A stretch of 64,000 nt of DNA from Mycobacterium colombiense. GTDB taxonomy: Bacteria > Actinomycetota > Actinomycetes > Mycobacteriales > Mycobacteriaceae. Shown one piece after another: positions 54,325 to 62,365 of the stretch. Made by a program: the position numbers and the translations under genes. Below the pieces are notes generated by a model. The model saw nothing but the letters and a program-made list of their open reading frames with translations, did not search any database and was not told the DNA's origin. The DNA lies in the NCBI RefSeq assembly GCF_001672755.1, contig NZ_LZKI01000150.1, positions 1 to 64,000 of the forward strand. Reading direction: 5' to 3'. Each line of letters opens with the position of its first letter. Position 1 is the first letter of the stretch.

Positions 54325-54330
54325 TAGGCT
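54325..54330 (+). promoter_or_regulatory. -10 element of the leaderless Cys-codon leader ORF
   Basis: TAGGCT (TANNNT) ends 7 bases before ATG 54338. This places transcription start at the leader ORF ATG. Confidence 0.6.
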
Positions 54331-54337
54331 TCCCGCC

Positions 54338-54394
54338 ATGCGCGTGGCATTCGGCATTCCGGGGTGCTATGCCTTCGTGCACTGTTGTCGCTGA
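54338..54394 (+). CDS. Leaderless cysteine-codon leader ORF upstream of subI
   Basis: 18-residue peptide MRVAFGIPGCYAFVHCCR with three Cys codons, two adjacent just before the stop. It lies 114 bases before subI. In M. smegmatis, leaderless short ORFs with clustered Cys codons before sulfur-assimilation operons, including the sulfate transporter operon, act as cysteine-responsive attenuators: ribosome stalling on Cys codons under shortage relieves repression downstream. Position and codon pattern match. The peptide itself is probably not functional. Confidence 0.7.
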   Translation: MRVAFGIPGCYAFVHCCR

Positions 54395-54421
54395 CTCCCA
54401 AACCCGTACGCGGTCTGGTCT

Positions 54422-54439
54422 GGAGTTTTCGAATTCTCC
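54422..54439. promoter_or_regulatory. Imperfect palindrome in the subI leader
   Basis: GGAGTTTTCGAATTCTCC has GGAG/CTCC arms and a TTCGAA centre. It lies between the leader ORF and subI, and could be a hairpin arm of the attenuator or an operator. Only the sequence supports this. Confidence 0.35.
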
Positions 54440-54508
54440 TGAAGTTCTAGGTGCCTATCCGCAGAAACGGGACCGAAATCCCATACGTTTCGCATCGGAA
54501 GGCCCTCA

Positions 54509-55540
54509 ATGGACATCAGGACCGCATCGCACTGGCGGCCCGTCCTCACCCTTGCCCTGATTGCTGGCCTCATCGCCGGATGCCACGGCGGGGCCAGCGA
54601 TGCCGTCGGCGGCGGGGGGCTGTCCGACGCGCGCACCAGCATCACGCTGGTCGCCTATTCGGTCCCAGAACCGGGGTGGAGCAAGATAATTCCGGCGTTC
54701 AATGCCTCCGACGAGGGCAAGGGTGTGCAGGTGGTCACCTCCTACGGGGCCTCCGGTGACCAGTCCCGCGGCGTCGTCGACGGCAAACCGGCCGACGTGG
54801 TGAACTTCTCGGTCGAACCGGACATTGCTCGACTGGTCAAGGCCGGCAAGGTTTCCAAGGACTGGAATACCGACGCCACCAAGGGAATTCCGTTCGGCTC
54901 GGTGGTGACGCTGGTGGTGCGGAAGGGTAATCCGAAGCACATCAAGGATTGGGATGACCTGTTGCGGCCGGGCGTCGAGGTCATCACGCCCAGCCCGCTG
55001 AGTTCCGGATCGGCCAAGTGGAATCTGCTCGCGCCGTACGCCGTCAAGAGTGCAGGCGGCGCACACAGCGACGCCGGGGTGGATTTCATCAAGAAGTTGG
55101 TGACCGAGCACGTCAAGCTGCGTCCCGGATCGGGGCGGGAAGCCACCGACGTCTTCGTGCAGGGCAGCGGTGACGTATTGATCAGCTACGAGAACGAGGC
55201 CATCGCCACCGAGCGGGCGGGAAAGCCGGTCGAGCACATCAACCCGCCGCAGACCTTCAGGATCGACAATCCGGTGGCCGTGGTCAACACCAGTCCGCAC
55301 CTGGATGCCGCCGTCGCCTTCAAGAACTTCCAATACACGGCCGCGGCTCAAAAGGTCTGGGCGCAGGCCGGTTTCCGCCCGGTCGATCCCGCCGTCGCCG
55401 CCGACTTCCGAAGCCAGTACCCGGTGCCGGCGAAGCTGTGGACCATCGCCGACCTGGGCGGCTGGGCCACCGCGGATCCGCAGCTGTTCGACAAGAACAC
55501 CGGCAGCATCACCAGGATCTACACGAAGGCCACCGGATGA
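54509..55540 (+). CDS. subI: Sulfate-binding lipoprotein
   Basis: 343 aa. Lipobox LIAGC near residue 25, then a periplasmic sulfate-binding fold: LVAYSVPEPGWSKIIPAF, VTSYGASGDQSRGVVDG, FSVEPDIARLV, PSPLSSGSAKWNLLAPY. It captures sulfate or thiosulfate outside the cell for the CysTWA permease. ATG 54509 has GGAAGG 6 bases upstream. Stop overlaps cysT (ATGA). The Cys-codon leader ORF upstream probably controls the whole operon. Confidence 0.95.
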   Translation: MDIRTASHWRPVLTLALIAGLIAGCHGGASDAVGGGGLSDARTSITLVAYSVPEPGWSKIIPAFNASDEGKGVQVVTSYGASGDQSRGVVDGKPADVVNFSVEPDIARLVKAGKVSKDWNTDATKGIPFGSVVTLVVRKGNPKHIKDWDDLLRPGVEVITPSPLSSGSAKWNLLAPYAVKSAGGAHSDAGVDFIKKLVTEHVKLRPGSGREATDVFVQGSGDVLISYENEAIATERAGKPVEHINPPQTFRIDNPVAVVNTSPHLDAAVAFKNFQYTAAAQKVWAQAGFRPVDPAVAADFRSQYPVPAKLWTIADLGGWATADPQLFDKNTGSITRIYTKATG

Positions 55541-56409
55541 CGGCCATCACGCCGGACCCGCTGGCGATCCGGCCCGAGCTCAGCGGTGACACGCCACCGG
55601 CACCGCTTCCCGGGCGAGGCCGCGGGACCACCGCCCTGCGGGTCGGGGCAGCCACGGTGTGGCTGTCGGTAATCGTGCTGCTGCCGCTGGCGGCGATCGC
55701 CTGGCAATCCGCGAGCGGTGGCTGGAACGCCTTCTGGCTGGCGGTCTCCTCGAATGCCGCGCTCGAGTCGTTCCGGGTGACCCTGACGATCTCAGCCGGC
55801 GTCACCGTGCTCAACCTGGTCTTCGGCCTGGTGATCGCGTGGGTGCTGGTGCGCGACGCCTTTCCGGGCAAGCGGCTTGTCGACGCGATCATCGACCTGC
55901 CGTTCGCGCTGCCCACCATCGTCGCCAGCCTGGTGATGCTGGCGCTGTACGGCAACAACAGCCCCGTCGGCCTGCACCTGCAGCACACGTCATGGGGTGT
56001 GACGGTGGCGTTGGCCTTCGTCACGCTGCCGTTCGTGGTGCGCGCCGTCCAGCCGGTGCTGCTGGAATTGGATCGCGAAACCGAGGAGGCGGCGGCGTCG
56101 CTGGGTGCCAGTGGCCCGAAGATCTTCACCTCCGTGGTGTTGCCATCACTGCTGCCGGCGTTGTTATCCGGTGCGGGCCTGGCGTTCTCACGGGCGATCG
56201 GCGAGTTCGGCTCCGTGGTACTCATCGGCGGTGCCGTACCGGGCAAGACCGAAGTGTCGTCGCAGTGGATACGCACACTGATCGAGAACGACGACCGCAC
56301 CGGGGCCGCCGCAATTTCGATTGTGCTGTTGGCCATTTCGTTTGTCGTGCTGCTCATCCTGCGGATCGTGGGCGGGCACGCGGCCAAGCGAGAGGAGCTG
56401 TCCGCATGA
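55537..56409 (+). CDS. cysT: Sulfate ABC transporter permease CysT
   Basis: 290 aa, six membrane helices. The permease EAA loop reads EEAAASLGASGPKIF. ATG overlaps the subI stop. It forms the membrane channel with CysW. The N-terminal 30 residues are Pro-rich and cytoplasmic. Overlaps cysW by ATGA. Confidence 0.95.
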   Translation: MTAITPDPLAIRPELSGDTPPAPLPGRGRGTTALRVGAATVWLSVIVLLPLAAIAWQSASGGWNAFWLAVSSNAALESFRVTLTISAGVTVLNLVFGLVIAWVLVRDAFPGKRLVDAIIDLPFALPTIVASLVMLALYGNNSPVGLHLQHTSWGVTVALAFVTLPFVVRAVQPVLLELDRETEEAAASLGASGPKIFTSVVLPSLLPALLSGAGLAFSRAIGEFGSVVLIGGAVPGKTEVSSQWIRTLIENDDRTGAAAISIVLLAISFVVLLILRIVGGHAAKREELSA

Positions 56410-57224
56410 CATCGTCTGCGGGAGTGCGCTATTGGTTGCGGTTCATCGCGCTCGGATACATCTTCGTGCTGCTGGTCGTTCCGGTGGCGTTGATCCTGTG
56501 GCGGACTTTTCAGCCCGGACTCGGCCAGTTCTACGCCTGGGTGAGCACCCCCGCCGCGATATCGGCGCTGAACCTGACGCTGCTGGTGGTGGCCATCGTG
56601 GTGCCCCTCAACGTAGTCTTCGGAATCCCCACGGCATTGGTGCTCGCGCGCAACAGGTTTCGCGGCAAGGGCGTACTGCAGGCCGTCATCGATCTGCCGT
56701 TCGCGGTCTCGCCCGTCATCGTGGGCGTCGCGTTGATCGTGCTGTGGGGGTCGGCCGGTGCGCTCGGGTTCGTGGAGCAGGATCTCGGATTCAAGATCAT
56801 CTTCGGCCTGCCCGGAATCGTGCTCGCCAGCATCTTCGTCACGCTGCCGTTCGTCGTGCGCGAAGTGGAGCCGGTGCTGCACGAGCTGGGTACCGACCAG
56901 GAGGAGGCGGCGGCCACCCTGGGTTCGGGCTGGTGGCAGACCTTCTGGCGGATCACCCTGCCGTCCATCCGGTGGGGTCTGACATACGGAATCGTGTTGA
57001 CCATCGCACGTACCCTGGGGGAATACGGTGCCGTGCTCATGGTGTCGTCGAACCTGCCGGGGAAGTCGCAGACACTGACATTGCTTGTCTCCGACCGCTA
57101 CAACCGCGGCGCGGAGTACGGCGCCTACGCACTGTCCACGCTGTTGATGGGAGTTGCCGTGCTGGTGTTGGTTTTCCAGGTGGTGCTTGACGCCCGCCGC
57201 GCACGAGCGGCCAAACAGGCCTGA
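56406..57224 (+). CDS. cysW: Sulfate ABC transporter permease CysW
   Basis: 272 aa, equal in length to the M. tuberculosis protein. Six helices with the EAA loop EEAAATLGSGWWQTF. Partner of CysT; both contact CysA. ATG 56406 overlaps the cysT stop. The frame open upstream lies over cysT. Confidence 0.95.
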   Translation: MTSSAGVRYWLRFIALGYIFVLLVVPVALILWRTFQPGLGQFYAWVSTPAAISALNLTLLVVAIVVPLNVVFGIPTALVLARNRFRGKGVLQAVIDLPFAVSPVIVGVALIVLWGSAGALGFVEQDLGFKIIFGLPGIVLASIFVTLPFVVREVEPVLHELGTDQEEAAATLGSGWWQTFWRITLPSIRWGLTYGIVLTIARTLGEYGAVLMVSSNLPGKSQTLTLLVSDRYNRGAEYGAYALSTLLMGVAVLVLVFQVVLDARRARAAKQA

Positions 57225-57238
57225 CGAGGGGAATGATC

Positions 57239-58327
57239 GTGACTGACGCCGGTACCAACCGCGACGACCTCGCCATCATCGTGCGTGACGCCAACAAGCG
57301 TTATGGCGATTTCGTCGCCCTCGACCATGTGGACTTCGTCGTGCCCACCGGCTCGCTGACGGCCCTGCTGGGTCCCAGCGGTTCGGGCAAATCGACCCTG
57401 CTGCGCACCATCGCCGGCCTCGACCAGCCCGACACCGGAACCGTCACGATCTACGGGCGTGACGTGACCCGGGTGCCGCCGCAGCGCCGCGGCATCGGGT
57501 TCGTGTTCCAGCACTACGCGGCGTTCAAGCACCTGACCGTCCGCGACAACGTGGCCTACGGCCTCAAGGTCCGCAAACGGCCCAAGGCCGAGATCAAAGC
57601 CAAAGTCGACAACCTGCTGGAAGTGGTGGGGCTGAGCGGGTTTCAGGCCCGCTACCCCAACCAGCTGTCCGGCGGCCAGCGACAGCGGATGGCGCTGGCG
57701 CGCGCGCTGGCCGTCGATCCGCAGGTGCTGCTGCTCGATGAGCCGTTCGGAGCGCTGGACGCCAAGGTGCGTGAGGACCTGCGGGCGTGGCTGCGGCGCC
57801 TGCACGACGAGGTGCACGTGACCACGGTGCTGGTCACTCACGACCAGGCCGAGGCACTGGACGTCGCCGACCGGATCGCGGTGCTGAATCAGGGCCGCAT
57901 CGAGCAGATCGGATCCCCGACCGATGTTTACGACGCCCCGGCGAACGCGTTCGTGATGTCGTTCCTCGGCGCGGTGTCCACCCTGAACGGAACCCTGGTG
58001 CGGCCGCACGACATCCGGGTGGGGCGCAATCCCGAGATGGCGATCGCCGGCGGGGACGGCACCGCAGAGTCCGTCGGGGTGGTGCGCGCCGTGGTCGACC
58101 GCGTGGTCACGCTGGGTTTCGAGGTGCGGGTCGAGTTGACCAGCGCCGCCACCGGCGGGTTCTTCACCGCCCAGATCACGCGCGGCGACGCCGAGGCGCT
58201 GGCGCTGCGCGAGGGGGACACCGTCTACGTGCGTGCCACCCGGGTTCCGCCGATCGCCCTTGAGGCGGCAGCCGCCGCTCGCCGGGCCGATCAGGCCGAG
58301 GACGAGAACACGCTGACGTCGGCCTGA
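57239..58327 (+). CDS. cysA: Sulfate ABC transporter ATPase CysA
   Basis: 362 aa from GTG 57239, because GAGGGG (57226-57231) is 7 bases from it and only one base from the in-frame ATG 57233. ATP-binding motifs: GPSGSGKST, LSGGQRQRMALARAL, LLLDEPFGALDAK. A C-terminal TOBE-like domain (about 230-345) follows. It powers sulfate import. It ends 31 bases from the convergent cysH; in M. tuberculosis PE_PGRS41, Rv2395, ggtB and che1 lie between. Confidence 0.95.
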   Translation: MTDAGTNRDDLAIIVRDANKRYGDFVALDHVDFVVPTGSLTALLGPSGSGKSTLLRTIAGLDQPDTGTVTIYGRDVTRVPPQRRGIGFVFQHYAAFKHLTVRDNVAYGLKVRKRPKAEIKAKVDNLLEVVGLSGFQARYPNQLSGGQRQRMALARALAVDPQVLLLDEPFGALDAKVREDLRAWLRRLHDEVHVTTVLVTHDQAEALDVADRIAVLNQGRIEQIGSPTDVYDAPANAFVMSFLGAVSTLNGTLVRPHDIRVGRNPEMAIAGGDGTAESVGVVRAVVDRVVTLGFEVRVELTSAATGGFFTAQITRGDAEALALREGDTVYVRATRVPPIALEAAAAARRADQAEDENTLTSA

Positions 58328-58358
58328 CGGCCGGATTCATCCCGTCGCGCGGCGTTCG

Positions 58359-59102
58359 CTACGACGCGTGCAACCCGCATTCGGTCTTGGCCCGTCCCTG
58401 CCAGCGTCCGCTGCGCGGGTCGGCGCCCGCCAGCGGTTTGGCGGTGCAAGGGGCGCAACCGATCGACGAATAGCCGTCGTACATAAGCGGATTGACCAGC
58501 ACACCGTGCTCGTCGATGTAATTCTGCACGTCCTCGTCGGACCATTCGACCAGCGGGTTGACCTTCACCAGCTTGAAGCCCTCGTCGAATCCGACCACCG
58601 GGGCGTTGGCGCGCGCCGCGGTCTCACCCCGGCGCAGCCCGGTCACCCAGGCGGAGTATCCGCGCAGCGTCTTGCCCAGCGGCTCGACCTTGCGCAGCCG
58701 GCAGCACTCACCGGGGTCCCGCGCGAACAGGTCCTTGCCCAGCGTTTTGTCCTGCTCGGCGACGCTCTGCTCAGGCGTGACGTTGAGCACCCGGATGTCA
58801 TACACGGACTCGATCGCGTCCCGGGTGCCGATGGTCTCCACGAAGTGATAGCCGGTGTCCAAAAACACCACCGGAACGCCCGGACGCGCCTTGGCCGCCA
58901 GGTCGATCAACACGGCCTCCTGCATGCTGGAAGCCACCACGTAATTGCAGGTGGCCCAGCCGCGCGGTCCGTTGATGCCGCCGAACGTCTCGTTGGTCCA
59001 ACGCAATACGTCGGCGGCGCTGGCACCCTCCAGCTCGGCCGCCCCGCGGGCGGCAAGCGCCCGCAGTTCGGCTTCTGGAAGTTTGGTTGTTCGTTCGCTC
59101 AT
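58359..59102 (-). CDS. cysH: Adenosine phosphosulfate (APS) reductase
   Basis: 247 aa from ATG 59102. It reduces adenylyl sulfate to sulfite with thioredoxin. The 4Fe-4S ligands CC (ECCRLRKVEP) and CxxC (GCAPCTAK) identify an APS rather than PAPS reductase, and the catalytic Cys is in the C-terminal TECGLH. The start overlaps the nirA stop (ATGA), so reduction of APS and sulfite are coupled. Confidence 0.95.
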   Translation of the reverse strand: MSERTTKLPEAELRALAARGAAELEGASAADVLRWTNETFGGINGPRGWATCNYVVASSMQEAVLIDLAAKARPGVPVVFLDTGYHFVETIGTRDAIESVYDIRVLNVTPEQSVAEQDKTLGKDLFARDPGECCRLRKVEPLGKTLRGYSAWVTGLRRGETAARANAPVVGFDEGFKLVKVNPLVEWSDEDVQNYIDEHGVLVNPLMYDGYSSIGCAPCTAKPLAGADPRSGRWQGRAKTECGLHAS

Positions 59103-60766
59103 CGCAAATCGTCCTCGTCTGCCCTCATAGCCCACTGTGCGAAACGTTCACCCTCGCCGCGATATTTCAGGAAGTTGCGTGTGACCCGCTCGATGTAGTC
59201 GCCGAGCTCGTCGCTGGTGACCTTGTGCTGGCGCAGTTTTCGACCAAAGCCGCTGTCCAGGCCCAGGCTGCCGCCCAGGTGCACCTGGAAGGCCTCGACC
59301 GAGCCGCCCTCACCGTCGTCAACCATCTGGCCCTTGAGTCCGATGTCGGCGACCTGGATGCGGGCGCACGAATTCGGACAACCGTTGATGTTGACGGTGA
59401 TCGGCACGTCGAGCTGCTCGTTGAGGTCCGCGAGTCGGCTTTCCAGGTCGGGCACCAAAGACTGCGCCTTGACCCGGGTTTCGGCGAAGGACAACTTGCA
59501 GAACTCGATCCCCGTGCACGCCATCACATTCCGGCGCCAATGCGACGGCCGCGACTGCAGGCCCAGCGCCTCCAGGCCGGCGATCAGCTCGTCGAGCTTG
59601 TCGTCGGGCACGTCGAGGATGACCAGCTTCTGATAGGGGGTGAGCCGGATCCGGTCCGAGCCGGCCCGCTCGGCGAGGTCGGCCACCGCGGTGAGGATGG
59701 TGCCCGACACCCGGCCTGCGATCGAGGCGACGCCCACCGCGTTGAGGCCGTTCTTGAGCCGCTGCACGCCCACGTGGTCGATCGGGTGCTTCAGCGGCTC
59801 GGGAGCCGGGCCGTCGATCAGCGGACGCTGGAGGTACTCGGTTTCCAGGACCTCGCGGAACTTCTCGATCCCCCAGTCCTTGATGAGGAACTTCAGCCGC
59901 GCCTTGGACCGCAGCCGCCGGTAGCCGTAGTCGCGGAATATCGAGGTCACCGCGTTCCACACCTCGGGCACCTCTTCGAGCGGCACCCAGGCGCCGACCC
60001 GCTGGGCCAGCATCGGGTTGGTCGACAGCCCGCCACCGACCCACAGGTCCAGCCCCGGGCCGTGCTCGGGGTGGTTCACGCCGATGAACGCGATGTCGTT
60101 GACCTCGTGCACCACATCCTGCAGGCCCGAGATCGCGGTCTTGTACTTGCGCGGCAGGTCGGCGAAGTCGGGCTGACCGATGTAGCGGCGCGCGATCTCC
60201 TCGATCGCCCAGCTGGGGTCGAGCACCTCGTCCAGCGACTCGCCGGCCAGCGGTGAGCCCAGGATCACGCGGGGGCAGTCACCGCACGCCTCGGCGGTCT
60301 GCAGTCCGACCTCGGCCAGCCGCCGCCAGATCTCGGGGACGTTCTCCACCTCGATCCAGTGGTACTGCACGTTCTCGCGGTCGGTGATGTCGGCGGTGTC
60401 GCGGCCGAATTCGGTGGAAATCTGCCCCACGGTGCGCAGCGCGGCCGCCGACAGCGCGCCGCCGTCGCACCGCACCCGCATCATGAAGTATCTGGCTTCC
60501 AGCAACTCGGCGTTGTCGTCGCCGGTGAACGTGCCGTCGTAGCCCTGTTCGCGCTGCGTGTACAGGCCCCACCAGCGGAAACGGCCCCGCAGGTCGCTCT
60601 TGTCGATGCTGTCGAAACCGTTCTGGGCGTAAACCGTCTCGATGCGCTCCCGCACGTCCAGCGGGGCGCCGGCCTGCTTCATCTCTTCGTTCGGGTTCAG
60701 CGGCTCACGATTTCCCAGTGCCCACTGGCCCTCGTTACGGGGCTTTGCGGCTCGGGCGGTGGTCAT
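59099..60766 (-). CDS. sirA: Ferredoxin-dependent sulfite reductase
   Basis: 555 aa, also annotated nirA. It reduces sulfite to sulfide with six electrons. Siroheme/4Fe-4S ligands are in ACTGIEFCKLSF and NGCPNSCARI. The Tyr in WWGLYTQR and Cys in GDCPR form the crosslink known in the M. tuberculosis enzyme (Rv2391), which supports sulfite rather than nitrite. ATG 60766 follows AGAGGAG 11 bases upstream. A Cys-codon leader ORF lies upstream. Confidence 0.95.
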   Translation of the reverse strand: MTTARAAKPRNEGQWALGNREPLNPNEEMKQAGAPLDVRERIETVYAQNGFDSIDKSDLRGRFRWWGLYTQREQGYDGTFTGDDNAELLEARYFMMRVRCDGGALSAAALRTVGQISTEFGRDTADITDRENVQYHWIEVENVPEIWRRLAEVGLQTAEACGDCPRVILGSPLAGESLDEVLDPSWAIEEIARRYIGQPDFADLPRKYKTAISGLQDVVHEVNDIAFIGVNHPEHGPGLDLWVGGGLSTNPMLAQRVGAWVPLEEVPEVWNAVTSIFRDYGYRRLRSKARLKFLIKDWGIEKFREVLETEYLQRPLIDGPAPEPLKHPIDHVGVQRLKNGLNAVGVASIAGRVSGTILTAVADLAERAGSDRIRLTPYQKLVILDVPDDKLDELIAGLEALGLQSRPSHWRRNVMACTGIEFCKLSFAETRVKAQSLVPDLESRLADLNEQLDVPITVNINGCPNSCARIQVADIGLKGQMVDDGEGGSVEAFQVHLGGSLGLDSGFGRKLRQHKVTSDELGDYIERVTRNFLKYRGEGERFAQWAMRADEDDLR

Positions 60767-61174
60767 CGGAAGTTCTCTCCTCTAAAAAGATCGCCAGCGC
60801 GGCCAGCGCAGTTCACCGGCACTTTCGGGCGGCGCGGAACCGTCGGCCAGCTGGAGACGCAGGGGGCCTGGGTCTACCACGTCAGGGCAGACAGATACAG
60901 CTGCAAACGCGCTTGAGATCAATGTGCCGTCGAGCCACGAGCACAATGTGCGGGCTGGGCTGGTCGACAGTCACGCCACCATTGTGCCATGGATGCCGAA
61001 GGGCCATGCGAGCAGGTCAAATCTTGGCTCACGGTGATTAAAACTACCGACCAAGTCTGGGAGATCCCCCTGGGAAAGCCTTAGAAGTTCGTGCGACGTT
61101 CATTGCGCGCTTGCCGGCCGCTTCGGTGGAATCGACGCCCCGGCGGCGCCCGGTCCATCGTGGGATCATTTGGC
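60767..61174. other. Divergent region between sirA and hemW
   Basis: 408 bases. The sirA side holds the Cys-codon leader ORF and a T5 run just before the sirA Shine-Dalgarno. The hemW side (61015-61090) is AT-richer and probably holds the hemW promoter; no clear -10 was assigned. Confidence 0.5.
60882..60974 (-). CDS. Leaderless cysteine-codon leader ORF upstream of sirA
   Basis: 30 codons from GTG 60974, ending KRVCSCICLP then stop: three Cys in five residues, just before the stop. A -10-like CACAAT (60981-60986 on the minus strand) lies 6 bases upstream, fitting a leaderless start. The stop is 115 bases before sirA. M. smegmatis has the same kind of leader before nirA. Expected role: cysteine-responsive attenuation of sirA-cysH. 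Confidence 0.7.
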   Translation of the reverse strand: MTVDQPSPHIVLVARRHIDLKRVCSCICLP

Positions 61175-62347
61175 ATGGCCATTCGCGAGGAACCGGTCGA
61201 CCTGCCCGACGTCGGGGTGGTCGACGGGCAGTCGTTTGGCATCTATGTGCACGTGCCGTTCTGTGTGACCCGTTGCGGCTATTGCGATTTCAATACCTAC
61301 ACCCCGGCCGAGCTGGGTGGCGTCAATCCCGACGCCTGGCTCGGCGCACTGGGCAGGGAACTGGAACTGGCGGCCGCGAGGTTGCAGGCGCCCCCGGTGA
61401 ACACCGTGTTTGTCGGTGGCGGGACGCCCTCCCTGCTGGGCGGCCCGCGGATGGCGACGCTGCTGGGCATGGTGCGTCAGAACTTCACCCTGGCGGCCGA
61501 TGCCGAGGTCACCACCGAGGCCAACCCCGAGTCGGCATGGCCGGACTTCTTCGAGGCCATCCGCGCGGCCGGCTACACCCGGGTATCGCTGGGGATGCAG
61601 TCAGTGGCACCGAGGGTGTTGGGTGTCTTGGACCGCATCCACACGCCGAACCGGTCCGCGGCCGCCGCCCGCGAGGCGCTGGCCGCGGGCTTCGAGCACG
61701 TCAGCCTCGATTTGATCTACGGAACTCCGGGGGAGTCCGATGACGACCTGTTGTGCTCGGTCGACACCGCGATCGAGACCGGTGTGGACCACGTGTCCGC
61801 CTATGCGCTGGTCGTCGAGGAAGGCACCGCGCTGGCCCGGCGAGTCCGGCGCGGCGAACTGGCCGCACCCGATGACGACGTGCTGGCCCACCGCTACGAA
61901 TTGGTGGATGCGCGGTTGTCCCAGGCGGGATTGTCTTGGTACGAGGTGTCCAATTGGTCGCGGCCCGGCGGTGAGTGCCGCCACAACCTCGGTTACTGGG
62001 ATGGTGGCCAGTGGTGGGGCGCGGGGCCGGGCGCGCACGGCTATCTCGGTACGACGCGCTGGTGGAACGTCAAGCACCCCAACGCGTATGCGGAACGGTT
62101 GGGCGCGGCGGCACTGCCGGTGGCCGGATTCGAGCAGCTGGATGCCGAAGCCTTGCACACCGAGGACGTGCTGTTGAAAACCCGCCTGCGTCAAGGACTC
62201 CCAGTCGAATCGCTGAATCCTGCCGAGCGGGAGCGCGCCGAGGGCGTGGTTGCCGACGGGTTGCTGGTGTCCGACGGTGACAGGCTGGTCCTGACGCCGC
62301 GCGGACGCCTGCTGGCCGACCGCGTGGTGCGAACGCTATTGGGGTAG
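61175..62347 (+). CDS. hemW: HemW-like radical SAM heme chaperone (often annotated HemN)
   Basis: 390 aa from ATG 61175. Radical SAM motif CVTRCGYCDF near residue 31, i.e. CxxxCxxC followed by DF. True HemN has a fourth Cys (CxxCxC); its absence points to HemW, which loads heme on proteins. Motif GGGTPSLLG and the C-terminal HemN_C-like domain are also seen. Neighbours are as for Rv2388c. Convergent with the SbtA-like gene. Confidence 0.85.
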   Translation: MAIREEPVDLPDVGVVDGQSFGIYVHVPFCVTRCGYCDFNTYTPAELGGVNPDAWLGALGRELELAAARLQAPPVNTVFVGGGTPSLLGGPRMATLLGMVRQNFTLAADAEVTTEANPESAWPDFFEAIRAAGYTRVSLGMQSVAPRVLGVLDRIHTPNRSAAAAREALAAGFEHVSLDLIYGTPGESDDDLLCSVDTAIETGVDHVSAYALVVEEGTALARRVRRGELAAPDDDVLAHRYELVDARLSQAGLSWYEVSNWSRPGGECRHNLGYWDGGQWWGAGPGAHGYLGTTRWWNVKHPNAYAERLGAAALPVAGFEQLDAEALHTEDVLLKTRLRQGLPVESLNPAERERAEGVVADGLLVSDGDRLVLTPRGRLLADRVVRTLLG

Positions 62348-62365
62348 CGGCGTTCCCCGCGTGGG

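Noticed and set aside
60781..60800. T5 run before sirA as intrinsic terminator in the leader
   Set aside because: No stem directly adjoining the T-run could be built by hand; left as part of the regulatory region.
61264..61293. hemN (oxygen-independent coproporphyrinogen oxidase) as the name for the radical SAM gene
   Set aside because: The fourth Cys of the HemN motif is absent (CxxxCxxCDF), which fits HemW.
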